Source of the DNA: Bog-756 sp963725395
GTDB taxonomy: Bacteria; Actinomycetota; Acidimicrobiia; Acidimicrobiales; RAAP-2
Length of the DNA stretch: 64,000 nucleotides
Direction of reading: 5' to 3'
NCBI GenBank assembly: GCA_963725395.1
Contig: CAVRYH010000001.1
Span: 1-64,000 of the forward strand
Each line of letters opens with the position of its first letter. The stretch's first letter is position 1. Shown one piece after another: positions 36,701 to 45,808 of this stretch. Under the pieces are notes generated by a model that saw only the letters and a program-made list of their open reading frames with translations, did no database searches and had not been told where the DNA came from. Position numbers and translations under genes: made by a program.

Positions 36701-38391
36701 TCCAGATCAAGATCGCCCAGGGGGCCAAGCCGGGGGAGGGGGGGCAACTCCCGGGGCACAAGGTCTATCCGTGGATCGCCCGGACCCGGTTCTCCACCCC
36801 GGGGGTGGGCCTCATCTCTCCGCCTCCGCACCATGACATCTACTCCATCGAGGACATCGCGCAGTTGATCCACGACCTCAAGTCGGCCAACCCGAGGGCA
36901 CGGATCCACGTGAAGCTGGTGGCCGAGGTCGGCGTGGGCACCGTGGCCGCCGGGGTGGCCAAGGCCCACTCCGACGTCGTGTTGATCTCCGGACACGACG
37001 GAGGAACCGGGGCCACGCCGCTCACCTCCCAGAAGCACGCCGGCATCCCCTGGGAGCTCGGTCTGGCCGAGACCCAGCAGACGCTGTTGGCCAACGACCT
37101 GCGCGACCGGATCGTGGTCCAGGTCGACGGCCAGATGAAGACCGGGCGGGACGTCATCGTCGGCGCGCTGCTCGGCGCCGAGGAATTCGGCTTTGCCACC
37201 GCACCGCTGGTCGTCTCCGGCTGCATCATGATGCGGGTCTGCCACCTCGACACGTGTCCGGTGGGCATCGCCACCCAGAACCCCACGCTGCGGGCCCGCT
37301 TCACCGGCACGCCCGAGTTCGTCGAGACCTTCTTCCAGTACATCGCCGAGGAGGTCCGTGAACTCCTGGCCTCCCTGGGCCTGCGTTCGTTGGAGGAGGC
37401 CATCGGCCGGGTCGATCTGTTGGACTCGACCCGGGCCGTTGACCACTGGAAGGCGTCCGGCCTCGACCTCTCGCCGATCCTGGCCGAGCCGGACCTGCCC
37501 GAAGGAGCGGTGCGCTACTGCGTCAACGAGCAGGACCACGGACTCGAACGGGCGCTCGACCACGCCTTCTTGGACGAGTGCCGGCCGGCCATCGAGTACC
37601 TGACCCCGGTCCGGGCGGACGTGGCCGTGTCCAACGTCGACCGGACGGTGGGCACGCTCCTGGGCTACGAGATCACCCGCCGTCACGGAAGCGCGGGCCT
37701 TCCCGAGGGCACGATCGACCTCACCTTCCACGGGTCGGCGGGCCAGAGCTTCGGTGCGTTCGTGCCCAAGGGTGTCACCATGCGCCTGGTGGGCGATACC
37801 AACGACTATCTGGGCAAGGGGCTCTCGGGTGGGCGCCTCATCGTCCGCCCTCCCGCCGACTCACCGTTCGCCGCCGAGGAGAACATCGTGGCCGGCAATG
37901 TCATCCTCTACGGCGCCACCGGAGGCGAGGTCTTCCTCCGGGGACAGGTGGGGGAGAGGTTCTGCGTGCGGAACTCCGGTGCCATCGCCGTCGTCGAGGG
38001 TGTGGGCGACCATGCCTGTGAGTACATGACCGGCGGCCGTGTGGTCGTACTCGGGCCGACGGGGCGCAACTTCGGTGCCGGCATGTCGGGCGGGGTGGCC
38101 CACGTCTACGATCCCCACGGGCTGCTGGCCGGTGTCTACAACAACGAGATGGTGGACCTGGGACCGCTCTCCCCGGCCGACCGGGTGTGGTTGAAGGACC
38201 GGGTGGCGATGCATCGTGACGAGACGGGCTCGGAGGTGGCCGACCAGATCCTGGCCGACTGGATCAGCTCGTCCGAACAGTTCGTCACCGTCATGCCCCG
38301 CGACTACCGCAGGGTCCTCGAGGCGACCGAGCTGGCGGTGGCCGAGGGTCGTTCGGTGGAGGTGGCCGTGATGGAGGCCGCCCATGGCTGA
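33730..38391 (+). CDS. gltB: Glutamate synthase (NADPH) large subunit
   Basis: 1553 residues. It makes two glutamates from glutamine and 2-oxoglutarate together with GltD. The class II amidotransferase domain begins with the catalytic Cys57 in FEHDACGVAFVADLHG, implying removal of a 56-residue propeptide, long for the family. The central FMN/synthase domain includes STGAMSYGSISAEAHEALAIAMNRLGGRSNTGEGGEDP. The 3Fe-4S cysteines are C1165, C1171 and C1176 (CIMMRVCHLDTCPVGIATQ). The C-terminal GXGXG beta-helix is present (GAIAVVEGVGDHACEYMTGG). Overlaps gltD by 8 bp. Confidence 0.97.
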   Translation: MTPRAGQQEPAHPRTTATPVGLARRRPARAGAPAAGRRAPLAPATGLYDSRFEHDACGVAFVADLHGRPSHTLVRQAISALEHLAHRGATGSEEDSGDGAGILMQVPHEFYGTQVGFALPPRGHYATGIAFLSRDPEEAAGARSAFQALAGQEGLEVLGWRDVPVDHTTLGSIAEAAMPSFHQVFVTPAAGSALVGADPALAVDRLAFVLRKRAEHEIDDCYLASLSSRTVTYKGMLTSHQLAEFFPDLSDERVTSGLALVHSRFSTNTFPSWPLAHPYRYLAHNGEINTLAGNRNWMRAREALCTSELIPGLDRAFPIVTPGLSDSASFDEVLELLHLGGRSLPHAVLMMIPEAWENHPTMDPARRAFYRYHASLMEPWDGPAAVAFTDGRVIGAVLDRNGLRPARYWVTDDGLVVLASEVGVVDVPSKKVVRKGRLQPGRMFLVDTEQGRIVDDDEIKADLAAQQPYLQWLEDGQIDLDDLPPRTMLTPQHASVVGRQRLFGYTNEELRLILQPMARSGAEPLGSMGTDTPIAVLSDRPRLLYDYFTQLFAQVTNPPLDAIREELVTSLLSTLGPESNVLNPTAESCRQIVLPMPVIDNDDLAKLLYVNEDGSTPGFRAFAIDGLFEVGGGGPALREAIEQVRSRVSTAIAEGADVIVLSDRNSTAALAPIPSLLMVAAVHHHLVRQKTRTRVGLVVESGDAREVHHMALLKGFGAAAINPYLAFETIDDMIASGTLTGVTPRQAQKNYIKAASKGIIKVMSKMGISTVASYTGAQVFEAVGLAPDVVEEYFTGTVSRISGVGLDVLAEEVASRHRMAHLDRPSELSHREREVGGEYQWRREGELHLFNPKTVFKLQHATRSKRYEVFKEYTRAVDEQSAHLATLRGLMRLNEGVLPPVPLDEVEPAEAILARFSTGAMSYGSISAEAHEALAIAMNRLGGRSNTGEGGEDPDRFTRDANGDLRRSAIKQVASGRFGVTSEYLVNADDIQIKIAQGAKPGEGGQLPGHKVYPWIARTRFSTPGVGLISPPPHHDIYSIEDIAQLIHDLKSANPRARIHVKLVAEVGVGTVAAGVAKAHSDVVLISGHDGGTGATPLTSQKHAGIPWELGLAETQQTLLANDLRDRIVVQVDGQMKTGRDVIVGALLGAEEFGFATAPLVVSGCIMMRVCHLDTCPVGIATQNPTLRARFTGTPEFVETFFQYIAEEVRELLASLGLRSLEEAIGRVDLLDSTRAVDHWKASGLDLSPILAEPDLPEGAVRYCVNEQDHGLERALDHAFLDECRPAIEYLTPVRADVAVSNVDRTVGTLLGYEITRRHGSAGLPEGTIDLTFHGSAGQSFGAFVPKGVTMRLVGDTNDYLGKGLSGGRLIVRPPADSPFAAEENIVAGNVILYGATGGEVFLRGQVGERFCVRNSGAIAVVEGVGDHACEYMTGGRVVVLGPTGRNFGAGMSGGVAHVYDPHGLLAGVYNNEMVDLGPLSPADRVWLKDRVAMHRDETGSEVADQILADWISSSEQFVTVMPRDYRRVLEATELAVAEGRSVEVAVMEAAHG

Positions 38392-39892
38392 CCTGACCGG
38401 ATTCCTCAAGTATGAGCGCCGGCTCCCCTCCAGACGACCGGTGCCTGTGCGCCTGCGCGACTGGAAGGAGGTCTACGAGCCCTTCCCGGAGGAGGAGGCC
38501 CGAGACCAGGGTGCCCGGTGCATGGACTGTGGGATCCCCTTCTGCCACGACGGGTGCCCGCTCGGGAACCTGATCCCGGAGTGGAACGACCTCGTCTACC
38601 GGGACGAGTGGTCCGAGGCCATCGAACGGCTGCACGCCACCAACAACTTCCCCGAGTTCACCGGGCGGCTGTGCCCGGCCCCCTGCGAGGGGGCCTGCGT
38701 GCTGGGCATCAACGACGACCCGGTGACCATCGAGCGCATCGAGTACGAGATCATCGAGCGGGCGTGGTCCGAGGGGTGGGTGGAGCCTCAGCTCCCGAGC
38801 CAGTCGACCGGCCGGTCGGTGGCCGTGGTCGGCTCGGGACCGGCCGGTCTCGCCGCGGCCCAGCAGCTGTGCCGAGCCGGACACCGCGTGGTGGTGTTCG
38901 AGCGGGCCGAGAAGGCCGGGGGCCTCCTGCGGTACGGCATCCCCGAGTTCAAGATGGAAAAGGCGGTCCTCGACCGGCGCATCGCCCAGATGGCGGCGGA
39001 GGGGGTCGAGTTCCGGTGCGGCGTGTCGGTCGGGCAGCCCGATCCCGTGGTGACCGCGGCCGCCGCACCCGGAGCCACCGTGGTCGGCGCCCGCGAGCTG
39101 CTCGACGAGTTCGACAGCGTGGTGCTGGCCGGCGGGGCGACCCTACCCCGAGACCTCGAGGTCCCGGGCCGGGAACTCGGAGGCATCTTCAGGGCGATGG
39201 ACTACCTGAAGCCGTCCAACCTCGTCCAGGAGGGAGCACTCTCCGAATCCCCGATCACCGCCGGGGGAAAGCACGTGGTGATCATCGGTGGGGGAGACAC
39301 CGGCGCCGACTGCCTGGGGACGGTGCACCGCCAGGGGGCGCTCAGCGTTCACCAGCTCGAGATCATGCCCGAGCCCCCCTCAGCGCGCACCGTGGACAAC
39401 CCTTGGCCGACGTGGCCGATCATCCTCCGCACCTCCTCGGCGCTGGAAGAGGGCGGCGAGCGTGTCTTCTCGGTGACCACGACGGAGTTCCTCGACGACG
39501 GGTCCGGGCACGTGCGGGCCCTGCGCGGCGAGGAGGTGGAGGTGTCCTACGGGGAGGGTGGCCGGCCGGTGTTCACTGCAGTGCCGGGCTCCGAGTTCGA
39601 GCTCCCCTGCGAGCTGGTGCTGCTGGCCATGGGATTCCTCGGCACCGAGCGCGGCGGCGTGGTCGCCGATCTGGGGCTCGAGGTGGGCGCCCGCGGCAGC
39701 GTGGTCGCCGACGACACGTGGTCGACCAATGTGGAGGGCGTCTTCGTCTGCGGTGACATGACCCGCGGGCAGAGCCTGATCGTGTGGGCCATTGCCGAAG
39801 GCCGGTCGGCGGCGGCGGCGGTCGACCGTTTCTTGATGGGGCGCACCGCCCTCCCGGCGCCGATCGCGCCCGGTCAACTGGCTCTGCGATGA
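38384..39892 (+). CDS. gltD: Glutamate synthase (NADPH) small subunit
   Basis: 502 residues. It is the FAD/NADPH subunit feeding electrons to GltB. N-terminal Fe-S cysteines: CMDCGIPFCHDGCPLGNLIPEW and GRLCPAPCEGACVLGI. FAD-binding GxGxxG: VAVVGSGPAGLAAAQQLCRAGH. NAD(P)-binding: HVVIIGGGDTGADCLGT. The C-terminal NVEGVFVCGDMTRGQSLIVWAIAEGRSAA is typical. The start lies inside gltB, giving tight coupling. Confidence 0.97.
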   Translation: MADLTGFLKYERRLPSRRPVPVRLRDWKEVYEPFPEEEARDQGARCMDCGIPFCHDGCPLGNLIPEWNDLVYRDEWSEAIERLHATNNFPEFTGRLCPAPCEGACVLGINDDPVTIERIEYEIIERAWSEGWVEPQLPSQSTGRSVAVVGSGPAGLAAAQQLCRAGHRVVVFERAEKAGGLLRYGIPEFKMEKAVLDRRIAQMAAEGVEFRCGVSVGQPDPVVTAAAAPGATVVGARELLDEFDSVVLAGGATLPRDLEVPGRELGGIFRAMDYLKPSNLVQEGALSESPITAGGKHVVIIGGGDTGADCLGTVHRQGALSVHQLEIMPEPPSARTVDNPWPTWPIILRTSSALEEGGERVFSVTTTEFLDDGSGHVRALRGEEVEVSYGEGGRPVFTAVPGSEFELPCELVLLAMGFLGTERGGVVADLGLEVGARGSVVADDTWSTNVEGVFVCGDMTRGQSLIVWAIAEGRSAAAAVDRFLMGRTALPAPIAPGQLALR

Positions 39893-39932
39893 ACGACGAA
39901 GCGATCGGGCCACCGGCCGATTAGGCCCACCA

Positions 39933-41621
39933 CTACGCCAGGAGGTTCTCGCGGAGCTGTCGCTTCAGTATCTTGCCCGAGGGGTTCCGGGGGAGGCGCT
40001 CCTCGCTGAAGGCGATCCGGCTGGGCACCTTGAAGGCCGCCAGGGTGCCGGCCAGGAAGTCACGAAGCTCGTCCTCGGTGAGGTCGGAGTGCGGCTTGCG
40101 TTGGATCACGCACGCCACCTCCTCGCCCAGGCGCTCGTGGGGGATGCCGAACACCGCCGCCTCGTAGACGCCGGGGTGCTCGTAGATGGCGCTCTCGACC
40201 TCCGCGCAGTACACGTTCTCGCCGGCCCGTAACACCATGTCCTTGGCCCGGTCCTCGATGTAGAGGAACCCCTCCTTGTCGATCCGGCCCAGATCACCCG
40301 AGGCCAACCAGCCGCCCACGATGGTCTCCGCCGTCGCCTCCGGCTTACCCCAGTAGCCACGGATGATGTTCGGACCCTTCATCCAGATCTCGCCGCGTTC
40401 ACCGTCGGGCACCCGGTGGCCGAGCGCGTCACGGATCTCGACGTCCATGATGGTGGCTCTCGCCCGACCGGTCGAGGTGGGGTGGGTCACGTAGTCGTCC
40501 CCACTGTTCCCTGGGCCGTAGGCGTTGGTCTCGGTCATCCCGTACCCGATGTTGGGGCGGCCCCGCCGGAAGCCCCGCTCGACCCGGTCCACCAGCTTCG
40601 CCGGGGCCGGGGCCCCACCACCACCGACGGTGGCCAGCGACGTCGTGTCGTATTTCGAGAACGAGGGGCTCTCCAGCATGTCCCAGCTCTGGGTGGGCAC
40701 CCCCACGAAGGCAGTCACGCGCTCGGTTTCGATGAGTCGGAGGGCGGTCTCGGGATCCCAGCGGTGCATCATGACGAGCTTCATCTTCATCCCGAAGCAC
40801 GACAGCATGACGGGAACACAGCCGGTGACGTGGAACAGCGGGACGATCAGGATGAAGCACGGGGCAAAGCCACCACCACCGAGATCGTCGTCCGGTTTGC
40901 GGACGGCCTGGATCGTCGCCCCGGCCCAGAACGCCATCAGCGCCTGGGTGACGGCACGGTGGGTCGATACCGCACCCTTGGGGAATCCGGTGGTCCCCGA
41001 GGTGTAGAGGATGGTGGCGTCGTCGTCGGGCCCGACGTCGATGACGGGCATGGCGTCTCCCAGCGTGATGACCTCGTGATAGTGGCGGACCCCGGTGGGT
41101 GCCGGCTCGAGTCGATCGCCTCGGACCACGACCATTGGGATGCCCCGGGCGTGCGCCGGCCGGTGGGCGCGCTCGATGCGTTCGGGATCGGCGATGAGGA
41201 GTGAGAGCTCGGAGTCGTCGATGGCGTACTCCACCTCGCTCTCCGTCCACCAGGCATTCAACGAGACCGACACCGCGCCCACCGACAGGATGGCGGCGAA
41301 GGACACGATCCACTCGGGGAGGTTGCGCATGGAGATCCCCACCCGGTCACCCTTCCTGATGCCGAAGCCGTGGACGAGCGCATGGGCCAGGGCATCGACA
41401 TGGCGCATCGTCTCGTCGAAACTCCATCGCTCATCCTCGTAGACGAGGAACGTCGACCCGTTGCCCCGGGCGCCGTCGAAGACCTGACCGAGCGTCGCCG
41501 GCGCATTCTTGAACACCCGGTACCGGGTGCCGCCGATGGTCTCCTCCACGATCTCGAACAGCTGCCCGGGGTCGGTGACCTTGGCGACCGCCTCTTCGTA
41601 ATTCGAGCGACATCGACTCAA
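39933..41621 (-). CDS. Class I adenylate-forming acyl-CoA synthetase
   Basis: About 562 residues. It activates a carboxylic acid to acyl-AMP and then acyl-CoA. Motifs: ILYTSGTTGFPKGAVSTH (A3), YGMTETNAYGPG (A5), GWLASGDLGRIDKEGFLYIEDRAKDMVLRAGENVYCAEVE (A7-A8) and the catalytic Lys in LPRNPSGKILKRQL (A10). The start is odd: homologous sequence begins NYEEAVAKVTDPGQLFEIVEETIGG. The only nearby ATG (41613) is in another frame, so TTG 41621 (or GTG 41633/41636) was taken. Natural acid unknown. Convergent with gltD. Confidence 0.87.
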   Translation of the reverse strand: MSRCRSNYEEAVAKVTDPGQLFEIVEETIGGTRYRVFKNAPATLGQVFDGARGNGSTFLVYEDERWSFDETMRHVDALAHALVHGFGIRKGDRVGISMRNLPEWIVSFAAILSVGAVSVSLNAWWTESEVEYAIDDSELSLLIADPERIERAHRPAHARGIPMVVVRGDRLEPAPTGVRHYHEVITLGDAMPVIDVGPDDDATILYTSGTTGFPKGAVSTHRAVTQALMAFWAGATIQAVRKPDDDLGGGGFAPCFILIVPLFHVTGCVPVMLSCFGMKMKLVMMHRWDPETALRLIETERVTAFVGVPTQSWDMLESPSFSKYDTTSLATVGGGGAPAPAKLVDRVERGFRRGRPNIGYGMTETNAYGPGNSGDDYVTHPTSTGRARATIMDVEIRDALGHRVPDGERGEIWMKGPNIIRGYWGKPEATAETIVGGWLASGDLGRIDKEGFLYIEDRAKDMVLRAGENVYCAEVESAIYEHPGVYEAAVFGIPHERLGEEVACVIQRKPHSDLTEDELRDFLAGTLAAFKVPSRIAFSEERLPRNPSGKILKRQLRENLLA

Positions 41622-41828
41622 CCTCTCTCGCACCACGGGGAGGCCGACAGGATTGCCTGGCCGGCCGATCACCACCGCCGGTCGTCCGACGGGACCGCTC
41701 GATCCTAGGTCCCCTCGACCTGGTCCGCCCGCGGTGGTTCTTTGCGATGATGCCGGGATGGACCCGTGCCCCTTCCCGGACCGCCTTGTGGGAGTCGGGT
41801 CGGCTCGAGACATGTGGCGACGGGTCCG

Positions 41829-42623
41829 ATGAGCCGTGACCCCGCCGAACGCACCCCGGGGTTCGACCGGGCGGGGGTGACGCGTGCCCTCGAGGGTGCC
41901 GGATGCGTCGCCGCCGACGACGAGGCCGACGAGCTGGTTCGGGCGGCCCGAGACGCGCCCGACCTCGACCGGATGGTGGCGCGCCGCCTGACCGGTGAGC
42001 CTCTGGCCTGGGTGGTCGGCCGAACGACGTTCTGTGGAGTGGAGGTCGACGTCGACCCCGGCGTGTACGTCCCGAGGTGGCAGTCCGAACCCTTGGCCAG
42101 GGAGGCGGCTCACCTGCTGCCGGACGACGGATTGGCGGTGGACCTGTGTACGGGCTCGGGAGCCGTCGCCGTGGTCATGGCCTCCGTCCGGCCGCGGGCC
42201 AGGGTGCTGGCCACCGAGATCGACCCGGTGGCGGCCCAATGTGCCCGCCGGAACGGGGTCGCCGTCTACGAGGGCAGCCTGGACGGCCCTCTGCCGCAGT
42301 GGTGTGCCTCCTCGGTCGATGTGGTGACCGGGGTGCTCCCCTACGTACCCAGCCACGCCCTCCGCCTGCTGCCGCGCGACGTCCAGCGATTCGAGCCCAA
42401 GGTGGCTCTCGACGGGGGGGAGGACGGACTCGAGTTCGTGTCCCGAGTGGTCCGCAGGGGCCCGTTCTGGTTACGGACAGGGGGCTGGCTCCTGCTCGAG
42501 ATCGGAGAGGACCAGGTCGTCGCGGTGACGTCGATGATGCAGGGCTGTGGCTTCGGCGCCCTCGCCGTCCTCACCGACGAGGACGGCGATCCGCGCGGGA
42601 TCAAGGGCCGGCTGGGAGCCTGA
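41829..42623 (+). CDS. PrmC/HemK-like N5-glutamine methyltransferase paralogue with altered NPPY motif
   Basis: 264 residues from ATG 41829. The fold is that of PrmC, which methylates the Gln of peptide release factors using SAM. An N-terminal helical part leads to RRLTGEPLAWVVGRTTFCGVEVDVDPGVYVPRWQSEPLA and the SAM motif VDLCTGSGAVAVVMA. The active-site motif NPPY reads VLPY in VVTGVLPYVPS. The Asn that binds the substrate Gln is therefore missing; the conserved YVP remains. Actinobacterial paralogues often read NAPYVP here, so this copy has diverged further. It may act on another substrate or be inactive. GTG and TTG starts nearby were not preferred. Confidence 0.8.
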   Translation: MSRDPAERTPGFDRAGVTRALEGAGCVAADDEADELVRAARDAPDLDRMVARRLTGEPLAWVVGRTTFCGVEVDVDPGVYVPRWQSEPLAREAAHLLPDDGLAVDLCTGSGAVAVVMASVRPRARVLATEIDPVAAQCARRNGVAVYEGSLDGPLPQWCASSVDVVTGVLPYVPSHALRLLPRDVQRFEPKVALDGGEDGLEFVSRVVRRGPFWLRTGGWLLLEIGEDQVVAVTSMMQGCGFGALAVLTDEDGDPRGIKGRLGA

Positions 42624-42663
42624 GGAGGCGTGGCGAGCGTCCCGGCCGTTCGGCCCAGGCCGG

Positions 42664-43586
42664 TCAACCCGGGCGGGTGGCGCCGACCAGGCCCGACCAG
42701 TCGGCGTCGTCGAACCTAACCAGGGCGCCGGTGTGGGGAGCGTCGATCATCTCTCCCGCGCCCACATAGAGCCCGACGTGGTCGACGCCCGACGGACCGG
42801 TCCCGAAAAAGACCAGGTCCCCGGGCTCGACCCCGACGCCGGCGGGGACGGCGGGTCCGGCGTCGAACTGGTCCTGGGCCACCCGGGGCAGCGAGACGCC
42901 GGCGCTGCGGTAGGCCGCCTGGACCAGCCCGGAGCAGTCGAAGCCGCCGGCACCGGTACCTCCCCAGAGGTACGGGGTGCCGAGTTGCTGCGCGGCGAAG
43001 GACAGCGCGGCGACCACCGTATTGTCGGTGCCGGGATCCTCCCCGAGGGCGAGCGCCAGGGTGAGCACAGTGTCCGCGTAGCTGGCGGCGTGGTTGTAGT
43101 CCAGAACGGCCCGCCTCAGGCCCGACGGGGAAGCGGCGCCGTCGGCGCACAGCAGGGAGGCCGCAGAATAGACGGCGTCCACCGGATCGTAGGGGGACGG
43201 GGGCCGGACGCCCCCGGACCGACGGTGGCGTATTCGGCGAAGGTGGCCGGCTCGAACTGCATCGGGCCCTCGGCGCCGGCGCCGTTGGCGCCCGACCACA
43301 CCCCCGGTGCGGTCGACCGCCCGTTCCCGCTCTCCACCGTGCCGATGGCGGCCAGCACCGACCAGGACAGCCCGGGACACAGACCCGCCGCCTGCTGGTA
43401 CAACGTGACCCAGGCCGTGGGCACGGCCGCACCGTCCGGGTCACCGCCGACGGTGCCCCCGACGGTGGACGCGGCGGCCGACCCCGGTCCGGTGCCGGCC
43501 GATCCGGTCGCCACGACGACGACACCCACCAGGGCGACGATCAGGATCACCGCACCACCAGCCACCATCGCCGACACCTTGCCCAT
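42664..43586 (-). CDS. Lytic transglycosylase plus NlpC/P60 cell-wall hydrolase, apparent frameshift near 43200
   Basis: Read as one gene it is about 306 residues. The N-terminal frame (from ATG 43586) has one transmembrane helix (AVILIVALVGVVVVATG) and a transglycosylase-like domain LSWSVLAAIGTVESGNGRS...EGPMQFEPATFAEYATVGPG. The other frame resumes with SPYDPVDAVYSAASLLC, the normal continuation, and ends in an NlpC/P60 domain: GTPYLWGGTGAGGFDCSGLVQAAYRSAG with catalytic Cys, and GVDHVGLYVG with catalytic His. One base is missing between about 43190 and 43220 in runs of G and C. It is either a sequencing deletion or a recent pseudogene. Intact relatives cleave peptidoglycan glycan and peptide bonds outside the membrane. 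Confidence 0.78.
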
Positions 43587-43852
43587 CGCAAATTCCCAAT
43601 TCCAAACCACGGAGGACAGCGTGAGCGGCACCGCTCAGAGAGGAGCCCGGCCGGGGAGCTGACCGCTCCGCCGGCACCGGGTCACTGCAATGCCGGCCCG
43701 ATCCGGCTCCGGAGACCCGACAGGACCTGTGCCGCCTCAGTTGACCACCGGCCGGGCCCCGACGCAACACCCTGTTCACCCCGCCCGTCCCGATCCGGGG
43801 TCGGTATGCTCGGACATCCGGACACCCGGACCAGGACAGGGGAGGGCCGCTC

Positions 43853-45487
43853 GTGCTCAGTACAATGCAGGACGCGCCATTGTTGATCAGTGGGATTCTC
43901 CGCCACGGCCAGCAGGTCTACGGGGACAGCCAGGTGATCACCGTCACCGGGCCCGCGGGCGAGTCGGAGGAGGCCTCGTTCGCCCGGGTGGCGGAGCGGT
44001 CCGAGCGCCTGGCCGCCGCCCTCAGCCGTCTCGGCGTGGGCGACGGCGACCGGGTGGGCACGTTCTTGTGGAACAACCAGACCCACCAGGAGGCGTATCT
44101 GGCCGTGCCCTCCATGGGCGCCGTCCTCCACACGCTCAATCTCCGCCTGTTCCCCGAGCAGCTGGCCTATGTGATCAACCACGCCGAGGACAAGGTGATC
44201 ATCGTCGATTCGTCACTGGTCCCCCTGTTGGCCCGGGTTCGGGACCAGCTCACCACGGTCAAGCACCTGGTGGTGGCGGGGCAGGGTGATACGACCCCGC
44301 TGGGCGACACCCTCTCCTACGAGCAGCTCCTCGGCGCCGAGGAGCCCGGGTTCGAGTGGCCGTCGTTCGACGAACGCAACGCCGCGGCGATGTGCTACAC
44401 GTCGGGGACCACGGGCAATCCGAAGGGCGTGGTCTACAGCCACCGGTCGACGTACCTCCACTCGTTCGCCGTGACCTCGGGGGCGGCTCTCGGCATCAGC
44501 GACCGCGACCGGGTGCTCTCCATCGTGCCCATGTTCCACGCCAACGCCTGGGGCACCCCCTATGCCGCCTTCATGACGGGCGCCGACCTGGTGATGCCCC
44601 AGCAGTTCCTCCAGGCCGCGCCCCTGGCGGCCATCATCGGACGCCACCGGCCGACCATCTCCGCGGGGGTGCCCACCATCTGGAGTGACGTGCTGCGTTA
44701 CTCCCGGGCCAACCCGGTGGACATGTCCTCCCTGCGCATGATCACCGCTGGCGGGGCCGCCGTGCCCCGCCAGCTGATCGAGGGGTTCCGCGACGAGCTC
44801 GGTGTCGAACTGGTCCAGGGGTGGGGGATGACCGAGACCAGCCCCATCTGCTCGCTGGCCCTCCCTCCTCGGGGCGTCCCTGTCGACCAGGAGATCGAGT
44901 GGAGGTCGAAGACGGGCCGGGTGGTGGCCGGCGTCGAGGTCCGAGTCGTGGGCGAGGACGGGACGGTGCTCCCCAACGACGGGGAGTCCGTCGGGGAGTT
45001 CGAGGTGCGCGGCCCGTGGATCACCGGCTCCTACTACGGGGAGCCGACGCCCGATCGGTTCCACGACGGCTGGCTGCGCACCGGCGACATCGGCTCCCTC
45101 GATGAGAAGGGCTACATGCAGATCAGCGATCGGACCAAGGACGTGATCAAGTCGGGTGGTGAGTGGATCTCATCGGTCGAGCTGGAGAACGAGGTGATGG
45201 CCCATCCGGGGGTGGTCGAGGCGGCGGTGATTGCCGTCCCCGACGAGCGCTGGAGTGAGCGGCCGCTCGTCGCCGTGGTGCTCGAGCAGGAGGCTCCGGC
45301 CACCGCCGACGATCTCGTCGCCTTCCTGAGCGATCGGGTCAGCCGATGGTGGCTGCCCGAGCGATGGGTCTTCATCGAGGAGGTCCCGAAGACCAGCGTG
45401 GGCAAGTTCGACAAGAAGGGACTGCGCTCGAGGTATGCCGAGGGCGAGTTCGAGGTGGTCGAGGTCGACATCAAAACGGCTCGCTGA
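43853..45487 (+). CDS. Acyl-CoA synthetase (FadD-like, medium/long-chain)
   Basis: 544 residues from GTG 43853. Adenylate-forming motifs: MCYTSGTTGNPKGVVYSH, QGWGMTETSPICS, DGWLRTGDIGSLDEKGYMQISDRTKDVIKSGGEWISSVELENEVMAHPGVVEAAVI, and the catalytic Lys in VPKTSVGKFDKKGLRSRY. The VPMFHANAWGTPYAAFMTGADLV segment marks the fatty-acyl-CoA synthetase branch. The exact acid cannot be told. A small gene follows with its ATG directly after the TGA stop, implying coupling. Confidence 0.92.
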   Translation: MLSTMQDAPLLISGILRHGQQVYGDSQVITVTGPAGESEEASFARVAERSERLAAALSRLGVGDGDRVGTFLWNNQTHQEAYLAVPSMGAVLHTLNLRLFPEQLAYVINHAEDKVIIVDSSLVPLLARVRDQLTTVKHLVVAGQGDTTPLGDTLSYEQLLGAEEPGFEWPSFDERNAAAMCYTSGTTGNPKGVVYSHRSTYLHSFAVTSGAALGISDRDRVLSIVPMFHANAWGTPYAAFMTGADLVMPQQFLQAAPLAAIIGRHRPTISAGVPTIWSDVLRYSRANPVDMSSLRMITAGGAAVPRQLIEGFRDELGVELVQGWGMTETSPICSLALPPRGVPVDQEIEWRSKTGRVVAGVEVRVVGEDGTVLPNDGESVGEFEVRGPWITGSYYGEPTPDRFHDGWLRTGDIGSLDEKGYMQISDRTKDVIKSGGEWISSVELENEVMAHPGVVEAAVIAVPDERWSERPLVAVVLEQEAPATADDLVAFLSDRVSRWWLPERWVFIEEVPKTSVGKFDKKGLRSRYAEGEFEVVEVDIKTAR

Positions 45488-45727
45488 ATGGGAACCGATC
45501 CGGTCGATATCGCCGACCGCCTGTGGGGGATCGCTGAGGAGCTGGCCGATTTGGCGCTCGACCGGCTCCGCCAGGCCGCCGACGCGGTGCGGACCGGAGG
45601 GGAGCCCGACCCGGCTCTCGGTGCCGAGGAGAAGCGCATCACCCGCGCCCGCCGATCGGTGGAGAAGGCGGCCCAGCTCCTCGGGGGACCACATCCCCCC
45701 GGCGGCGCCCTCGACGACGGCCCCTGA
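45488..45727 (+). CDS. Small helical protein of unknown function, coupled to acyl-CoA synthetase gene
   Basis: 79 residues. ATG immediately follows the synthetase stop (TGAATG). The sequence is predicted mostly helical (VDIADRLWGIAEELADLALDRLRQAADA, then EEKRITRARRSVEKAAQLL) with a Pro/Gly tail. No family recognised. Coupling argues it is expressed, but it has no independent support. Confidence 0.55.
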   Translation: MGTDPVDIADRLWGIAEELADLALDRLRQAADAVRTGGEPDPALGAEEKRITRARRSVEKAAQLLGGPHPPGGALDDGP

Positions 45728-45753
45728 CGGCTCCGCCCGCCGGACCGCGCCGG

Positions 45754-45778
45754 GCCGAGCGGGTGGTCACCGCTCGGC
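45754..45778. terminator. Bidirectional terminator-like hairpin
   Basis: A perfect 9-bp stem GCCGAGCGG / CCGCTCGGC with a 7-nt loop between convergent genes (stops at 45727 and 45809). No T-tract. Confidence 0.5.
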
Positions 45779-45808
45779 CACACCACGCCCGCCCCTACCG
45801 GGACGCAG

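Noticed and set aside
33571..37731. Antisense ORF of 1386 codons opposite gltB
   Set aside because: High GC content keeps the complementary frame open; composition is that of a shadow and gltB is unambiguous.
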